A stretch of DNA of 64,000 nt, taken from contig NZ_BBYF01000002.1 in the NCBI RefSeq assembly GCF_001894745.1, forward strand, positions 186,001-250,000, given 5' to 3'. The notes beneath the pieces are model-generated. The model was not told the DNA's origin and did no database searches. It worked only from the letters and a program-made list of their open reading frames with translations. The translations under genes and the position numbers were made by a program. Of the stretch, positions 63,224 to 64,000 are shown piece after piece (the first letter of the stretch is position 1; every line of letters begins with the position of its first letter). The stretch is from Paenibacillus sp. NAIST15-1. GTDB lineage: Bacteria; Bacillota; Bacilli; Paenibacillales; Paenibacillaceae.

Positions 63224-64000
63224 TAGAGTATATTGACGCAATTCGACTTGCAATGAAGGAAGAGATGGAACGAGACAGCAATGTATTCGTGCTCGGTGAG
63301 GATGTCGGGGTCAAAGGTGGCGTCTTCACAACAACCAAGGGGCTGTATGAACAATTTGGCGAAGCTAGATCGTTAGATACCCCGCTTGCAGAGTCGGCCA
63401 TTGCCGGCGTTGCAATTGGAGCTGCAATGGTAGGAATGAAGCCAATTGCTGAGATGCAGTATTCAGACTTCATGTTCCCAGCAACGAACCAAATCATTAG
63501 TGAGGCCGCTAAGATTAGATATCGTTCAAACAATGACTGGACCTGTCCACTTGTGATACGCGCCCCAATTGGCGGTGGTGTTGCAGGGGGGTTGTACCAT
63601 TCACAATGCCCGGAATCTGTATTCTTCGGGACACCAGGTCTAAAGATAGTTGCTCCTGCAACGGCATATGATGCCAAGGGCCTGCTGAAGGCGGCAGTTC
63701 GTGATCCTGATCCGGTTATCTTCTTCGAGAATAAGAAGTGCTACCGAATGATCTTGGGAGAGGTTCCAGTTGAGGACTACGTAGTACCGATTGGTGAAGC
63801 GAAAGTGGTTCGTGAAGGAACGGATATAACAGTTATTGCTTACAGTTTGCCAGTCCATTATGCATTGCAAGCTGCGGAAGAATTGGCGAAGGAAGGCATC
63901 AGCGCACATGTACTGGACTTGCGTACGATTCAACCGCTTGATCGAACAGCGATACTTGAAGCTGTCTCGAAGACCGGCAAAGTGCTGATTATTCATGAGG
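63214..64000 (+). CDS. bkdAB: Branched-chain 2-oxoacid dehydrogenase E1 beta subunit, 3' end beyond window
   Basis: The frame opens at ATG 63214 inside the bkdAA end and runs to the last base without a stop (262 codons visible). It begins MAVIEYIDAIRLAMKEEMER and contains VLGEDVGVKGGVFTTTKGLY and DTPLAESAIAGVAIGAAMVG. IRAPIGGGVAGGLYHSQCPE and YDAKGLLKAAVRDPDPVIFFENK follow, all typical of the transketolase-type E1 beta. About 65 residues are probably missing. The E2 gene is expected just past the window. Confidence 0.93.
   Translation, partial: MAVIEYIDAIRLAMKEEMERDSNVFVLGEDVGVKGGVFTTTKGLYEQFGEARSLDTPLAESAIAGVAIGAAMVGMKPIAEMQYSDFMFPATNQIISEAAKIRYRSNNDWTCPLVIRAPIGGGVAGGLYHSQCPESVFFGTPGLKIVAPATAYDAKGLLKAAVRDPDPVIFFENKKCYRMILGEVPVEDYVVPIGEAKVVREGTDITVIAYSLPVHYALQAAEELAKEGISAHVLDLRTIQPLDRTAILEAVSKTGKVLIIHE

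Overview
The window is chromosomal DNA from an endospore-forming Firmicute, most likely Paenibacillus or a close relative (Paenibacillaceae). The evidence is a complete spoIIIA operon, spoIVB and spo0A; the Bacillales gene order yqhQ-yqhR-aroQ-yqhT-efp, spoIIIA-accBC-yqhY and nusB-folD-xseAB-ispA-dxs-yqxC-argR-recN-spoIVB-spo0A; strong AGGAGG ribosome sites with many GTG and TTG starts; and paired stalk-domain secreted proteins. No rRNA, tRNA, CRISPR, prophage or insertion sequence was seen.

Layout. 1-4.3 kb: end of an AraC regulator, a NagZ-type glycosidase and a secreted stalk/PKD protein. 4.4-8.6 kb: a Zur-like Fur protein overlapping yidD, a methionine T-box with metS, and uppP on the minus strand. 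8.7-13.1 kb: zinc importer znuACB behind a consensus promoter carrying a near-perfect Zur box, then ccdA and mntR. 13.2-24 kb: a GHL10 glycosidase, a patatin, yqhQ/yqhR, aroQ, yqhT, efp, lysC (with an internal beta-subunit start), and minus-strand DUF441, comB and comA (sulfolactate branch). 24.3-30.6 kb: yqhV and spoIIIAA-AH with SigmaE-type promoters. 31-34.3 kb: accBC and the Asp23/AmaP/DUF2273 envelope-stress trio. 34.5-47.8 kb: nusB, folD, xseAB, ispA, an OLE-type large noncoding RNA, oapA, dxs, a TlyA-type methyltransferase, argR, recN, spoIVB and spo0A. 48-49 kb: an AT-rich SHOCT gene between two look-alike terminators. 49-57.6 kb: a two-component system followed by an RND pump, its adaptor and a large secreted protein. 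57.7-64 kb: small minus-strand proteins, a VanZ-RDD membrane protein, DUF2627, and lpdV-bkdAA-bkdAB (the last cut by the window end).

How the genes work together. Zur probably controls znuACB in response to zinc. The T-box links metS to uncharged tRNA-Met. SpoIIIA, SpoIVB and Spo0A act at successive stages of sporulation, and their promoter elements (SigmaE-like, SigmaH plus 0A boxes) can be read directly. AccBC makes malonyl-CoA, while the Bkd dehydrogenase makes branched primers for fatty-acid synthesis. A FapR-like operator just downstream of the bkdAA -10 suggests that the two supplies are coordinated. The most unusual element is the OLE RNA/OapA pair between ispA and dxs. The RNA fits in about 380 nt, shorter than the roughly 600 nt I recall for the class.

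All calls were made by reading the sequence. No database search, folding program or phylogeny was run.
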